64,000 bases of DNA, taken from Cognatiluteimonas lumbrici. GTDB lineage: Bacteria > Pseudomonadota > Gammaproteobacteria > Xanthomonadales > Xanthomonadaceae. Location: NCBI RefSeq assembly GCF_006476065.1, contig NZ_ML636798.1, positions 1,500,207 through 1,564,206 on the forward strand. Direction: 5' to 3'. Under the pieces are notes generated by a model. The model was not told where the DNA came from. It saw only the letters and a list, made by a program, of their open reading frames with translations, and did not search any database. Positions 61,099 through 64,000 of the stretch are shown piece after piece. Positions within the stretch are counted from its first letter, which is position 1. Each line of letters begins with the position of its first letter. Both the position numbers and the translations under genes were made by a program.

Positions 61099-63069
61099 TT
61101 GTCCTACCTGCGCCTGCCTCCAGCGACCTGGCCCGCGGTATTCGCGCTGCTGTTGCAGCCGGGCATGGCCGTGGCCGCGGCATCGCCATCGCCTTCGCCC
61201 GCGCCGGTCCCGGCGCCGCCAGCCGTCCCCGCCCCGCAGTCGGCGGACGCCGCCATCCGGCCCGATGCCGCCGCCTTCGACGCGCTGCTGGCGCACCTGC
61301 GCGATCGCGAACTGTGGCGCCAGCCCACGCAGGAGGCCGTGCTCCAGCGGCTGGAAGAACTGCGCCGCCTGCTGCCGCCGGGCGACCGCCTGCGCGAACT
61401 GCGTTTCCGCGCGCTGCGCTGCGACTGGGGCTTCGTCGGCGACCCGCGCGAGCAGCTGGCCCATGCCGAGAAGGGACTGGCCGCGGCGCAGGCGCTGGGC
61501 GACGGCGCCATGGCCGCCAGCTTCCACTACTGCCGCGGCGGGGCGGTCGAGCAGCTCAGCGGCATGACCGAGGCGCTGCCGGACTTCGACCGCGGAATCG
61601 AGATCGCGCGCCGGATCGACGACCGCGCCATGCTCGCCGACGGGCTGGCGCTGCGCGGCAGCACCCACTCGCTGCTCGGCGAGCAGTCGCGCGCGATCCC
61701 GGACCTGCTCGCGGCGCAGCGCCTGTACCAGGAGGCCGGCCGCCACCAGGACGCCGAGTCGCTGCTGCTCGACATCGCTGTCAGCTACCGGCGCATGGGC
61801 GAGCTGGCCAAGGCCGGCGAGTACCTCGAGCAGAACGCCGAGCACGCGCGCCGGATCGGCGACTGGAGCCAGCTCATCGGCAACCTGCTGCAGCAGGGTT
61901 ACCTGGCCGAGGACCAGGGCCGGCTGGACGACGCCCTCGCGGCCTACGAACAGGCGCTGGCGCTGGGCCGCCGCCACGGCAGCCGCTACGACATCGCCAG
62001 CGCCCACCTGGCCATGGCCTGGCCGTGGATGCAGCGCGGCGACCATGCCCGCGCGCTGGCGCTGGTGCAGCGCGCGCGCACCGAGTTCGCGACGCTGGGC
62101 GACGAGACCAACGACGACATGGTGTTCCTGCGCCTCGGCCAGGCCTACGCCGGGCTCGGCAACCACAAGCAGGCGATGGTCTATTACGCGCTGTCGGCCG
62201 AGGCGCTGGAGCGCAGCAACAACCGGCGCTACCTCGCGCTGCTGTACCGGGCGCGCGCGCGCAGCGAACGCGCGCTCGGCCAGGACGACGCGGCCTTCGC
62301 CGACCTCGAGCGCTACATCGACCTGCACGACGCGATCACCGGCGCCGAGCGCGGGCAACAGGCGCAACTGCTGCGCTCGCAGTTCGACGTCGACCGCCAG
62401 CAGATGGAGAACATCCGCCTGGCCAGCGAGCAGGCGCTGCGCGAGCGCCAGCTTCAGGCCCTGCTGCAGGCGCGCCGCTGGCAATGGGTGGCGATGGCGC
62501 TGGCCGGGGTCCTGCTGCTGCTGCTCGGCGCGCTGGTGGTGCGCCAGCTCGCGCGCATGAAGCGCTTGCACGAGATCGCCACCACCGATCCGCTCACCGG
62601 CGTGGACAACCGCCGCAGCATCGAGCAGCGCGCCACCGCCGCGGTCGCCGGGGCACACGAGGCGGGCGCGCCGCTGACCGCGCTGGTGCTCGACGTGGAC
62701 CACTTCAAGTCGGTCAACGACGGCCACGGCCACCTGATCGGCGACAAGGTGCTGGAGCGCATCGCCGCGACCTTCCGCCGCGACCTGCGCCACTTCGACC
62801 TGCTCGGTCGCACCGGCGGCGAGGAGTTCCTGGTGCTGCTGCCGGACACCGGGCTGGCCCAGGCCGGGGTCATCGCCGAACGGCTGCGCGCGGCGATCGA
62901 GGCGATGGACTGCGGCGACCTCGCCGAGGGCCTCGCGTGCACGGTGAGCATCGGCATGGCCGGCCTGCGCCGCGGCGAAAGCCTGCAGGAACTGGTGCAG
63001 CGCGCGGACGCGGCGCTCTACCGCGCCAAGGACAACGGGCGCAACCGGATCGAGGTGGACGGCACCTGA
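61099..63069 (+). CDS. TPR-GGDEF diguanylate cyclase
   Basis: A 656-residue inner-membrane enzyme making c-di-GMP. Signal sequence, Pro/Ala-rich spacer, a periplasmic TPR array (about 80-430; pairs such as AEKGLAAAQALGDGAMAAS and AYEQALALGRRHGS), a coiled coil, one transmembrane helix (about 460-482) and a GGDEF domain with intact GGEEF at 573-577. The inhibitory I-site RHFD at 564-567 is correctly spaced, so product feedback is expected. TTG 61099 has AGGGGA at a good distance; GTG 61039 is the alternative. No EAL domain. Confidence 0.9.
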   Translation: MSYLRLPPATWPAVFALLLQPGMAVAAASPSPSPAPVPAPPAVPAPQSADAAIRPDAAAFDALLAHLRDRELWRQPTQEAVLQRLEELRRLLPPGDRLRELRFRALRCDWGFVGDPREQLAHAEKGLAAAQALGDGAMAASFHYCRGGAVEQLSGMTEALPDFDRGIEIARRIDDRAMLADGLALRGSTHSLLGEQSRAIPDLLAAQRLYQEAGRHQDAESLLLDIAVSYRRMGELAKAGEYLEQNAEHARRIGDWSQLIGNLLQQGYLAEDQGRLDDALAAYEQALALGRRHGSRYDIASAHLAMAWPWMQRGDHARALALVQRARTEFATLGDETNDDMVFLRLGQAYAGLGNHKQAMVYYALSAEALERSNNRRYLALLYRARARSERALGQDDAAFADLERYIDLHDAITGAERGQQAQLLRSQFDVDRQQMENIRLASEQALRERQLQALLQARRWQWVAMALAGVLLLLLGALVVRQLARMKRLHEIATTDPLTGVDNRRSIEQRATAAVAGAHEAGAPLTALVLDVDHFKSVNDGHGHLIGDKVLERIAATFRRDLRHFDLLGRTGGEEFLVLLPDTGLAQAGVIAERLRAAIEAMDCGDLAEGLACTVSIGMAGLRRGESLQELVQRADAALYRAKDNGRNRIEVDGT

Positions 63070-63078
63070 GCGGGCGCG

Positions 63079-63417
63079 TCAGAGCGCGTCGGCGTCGAGC
63101 TCGCCGGTGCGGATGCGCACGACCTTGTCCAGGTCCCAGACGAAGATCTTGCCGTCGCCGATCTTGCCGGTGCCGGCGGCCTGCATGATCGCCTCGACCA
63201 CGGCGTCGGCCTGGTCGTCGGTGACCGCGACCTCGAGCTTGATCTTGGGCAGGAAGTCGACCACGTATTCGGCGCCGCGGTAGAGCTCGGTATGGCCCTT
63301 CTGGCGGCCGAAGCCCTTGACCTCGGTGGCGGTGATGCCGGCCACGCCGACGTCCGACAGCGCCTCGCGCACGTCGTCGAGCTTGAACGGCTTGATGATC
63401 GCCATGACCATCTTCAT
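63079..63417 (-). CDS. glnB: nitrogen regulatory protein P-II
   Basis: Trimeric sensor of 2-oxoglutarate and ATP/ADP controlling glutamine synthetase and NtrB or AmtB. The 112-residue protein has [20 protein letters not shown], the T-loop [12 protein letters not shown] with the uridylylated Tyr51, and the ATP-binding [18 protein letters not shown] 63417 is the normal family start; longer frames are not supported. No amtB is adjacent, so GlnB rather than GlnK is a tentative choice of name. Confidence 0.94.
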   Translation of the reverse strand: MKMVMAIIKPFKLDDVREALSDVGVAGITATEVKGFGRQKGHTELYRGAEYVVDFLPKIKLEVAVTDDQADAVVEAIMQAAGTGKIGDGKIFVWDLDKVVRIRTGELDADAL

Positions 63418-63559
63418 CGCGCTGCCTCCGCCGCCGGGTCGATTCCCTTGGGGCGGCCAGCATAACGGATGCGGTATTCTCCGACGCGTCGGCGCCGCGC
63501 GCGCCGATGGCCGCTCCCGAAGCAGGTGCCCACGCTGGTGGCCCGACACGGGAGATCCC

Positions 63560-63877
63560 ATGAACGCGACCCTTCATTACGGCAATCGCCAACCCGACCC
63601 GATGATCGACCTCGGCCAGCTCGACGAACTCGCCCGCCGGCTCAGCAACCTGGTGCCGCCCGCGGTGCGCGAGGGCCGCGAGGAGCTGCAGCAGAACTTC
63701 AAGTCGGTGCTGCAGGCGGGGCTCGGCAAGCTCGACCTGGTCACCCGCGAGGAGTTCGACGTGCAGCGCGCGGTGCTGCTGCGCACGCGCGAGCAGGTCG
63801 AAACCCTGCAGCGCACGGTCTCCGAGCTCGAGGCGCTGCTCTCGGCCGCCTCCGGCGACGACCCCGGCAAGCGCTGA
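63560..63877 (+). CDS. ubiK: ubiquinone biosynthesis accessory factor UbiK family
   Basis: Small factor (YqiC family, also called BMFP) that helps UbiJ and the Ubi complex in ubiquinone synthesis. The 105-residue protein has [41 protein letters not shown] and a C-terminal heptad coiled coil. ATG 63560 has GGGAG six bases upstream; the shorter ATG 63602 start fits the family length but lacks a site. It is followed by a YifB gene, a very common neighbour. Confidence 0.9.
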   Translation: MNATLHYGNRQPDPMIDLGQLDELARRLSNLVPPAVREGREELQQNFKSVLQAGLGKLDLVTREEFDVQRAVLLRTREQVETLQRTVSELEALLSAASGDDPGKR

Positions 63878-63886
63878 CTTCCCGCC

Positions 63887-64000
63887 ATGGGACTGGCGAT
63901 CGTGCACAGCCGTGCACGCGCCGGCGTGCACGCACCCGCGGTGCGGGTCGAGGTGCACCTTGCCGGCGGGTTGCCGCGGATGTCCATCGTCGGACTGCCG
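63887..64000 (+). CDS. comM: YifB/ComM family Mg-chelatase-like AAA protein, 5' part
   Basis: The first 38 codons only: MGLAIVHSRARAGVHAP and VEVHLAGGLPRMSIVGLP are the standard opening of YifB/ComM proteins (about 500 residues), a AAA+ helicase that aids natural transformation in Vibrio and Haemophilus. Starts 9 bp after ubiK, so the two are likely cotranscribed. The rest lies beyond the right edge. Confidence 0.88.
   Translation, partial: MGLAIVHSRARAGVHAPAVRVEVHLAGGLPRMSIVGLP

Noticed and set aside
1-64000. tRNA, rRNA or riboswitch genes
   Set aside because: I looked at the gaps between genes and found no cloverleaf, rRNA stretch or recognised riboswitch core; all gaps are under 300 bp.

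Overview
The window is a stretch of ordinary chromosome from a high-GC (roughly 70 percent by eye) gammaproteobacterium, almost certainly of the family Xanthomonadaceae/Lysobacteraceae (Lysobacter, Luteimonas or a relative). The evidence is the protein style (Ala/Arg-rich, Xanthomonas-like gene orders such as cytochrome c4 - dsbA - dsbA - endonuclease, and xth - ampG), the plant-type glutamate-cysteine ligase, a membrane-anchored phosphomannomutase/phosphoglucomutase, and many GTAG-headed REP repeats like those described in Stenotrophomonas (SMAG family). The genus is inference. I see no rRNA, tRNA, CRISPR array, insertion sequence, prophage or classical defence locus.

Layout. 1-8.8 kb: gshA (cut by the window edge), engB, cytochrome c4, two DsbA-like thiol oxidoreductases, an endonuclease/exonuclease/phosphatase protein, a soluble lytic transglycosylase, the CCA-adding enzyme and a VanZ-like protein. 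8.8-15.1 kb: a MidA-type methyltransferase, a pteridine reductase, a DUF6159-like membrane protein, an MscS-family channel, a FolB-FolK fusion and tsaD. 15.1-17.7 kb: rpsU-yqeY-dnaG, the macromolecular synthesis operon, without rpoD behind it. 17.7-19.8 kb: small accessory genes. 19.8-27.7 kb: the aa3-type cytochrome c oxidase cluster on the minus strand (ctaC, ctaD, a 49-residue membrane protein, ctaG, ctaE, SURF1, an SCO-like protein, ctaA, ctaB), interrupted by one small plus-strand gene. 27.9-31.1 kb: putA. 31.1-31.5 kb: a visibly AT-richer islet with an orphan 72-residue membrane protein.

31.5-38.5 kb: a FadL-type porin, a rhomboid protease, a small XRE regulator, and ctpA-envC-gpmI. 38.5-46.1 kb: a secreted protein with an 18-19-residue SGD repeat, an M28 peptidase, MAPEG, MgtC, tyrS, an M23 peptidase and anmK. 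46.1-58 kb: xth-ampG-small gene, pyrE, algC/xanA-like mutase, dut, a split coaB/coaC pair, radC, argS, a SPOR protein and an SDR. 58-64 kb: speA, speE, a TPR-GGDEF diguanylate cyclase, glnB, ubiK and the start of a YifB/ComM gene.

Themes: cell-envelope maintenance (lytic transglycosylase, EnvC, M23, AnmK, AmpG), respiration (oxidase with its heme A and copper assembly factors), folate, CoA and polyamine synthesis. Genes are packed tightly, with at least ten ATGA/GTGA four-base overlaps.

The most unusual structure is in the repeats. Six 27-bp GTAG-headed REP units sit in the window; in four the TAG of the repeat is itself the stop codon of the adjoining gene, and a fifth lies inside the signal-peptide coding part of envC. 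Two further repeat families are present: a 49-bp GTGG palindromic unit found twice in opposite orientation, and a 110-bp element with about 30-bp terminal inverted repeats found twice between convergent genes. I find no clear sign of a wholly new multi-gene system; the best candidates for follow-up are the repeat/stop-codon relation, the CoaB/CoaC split, the FolB-FolK fusion and the SGD-repeat protein.
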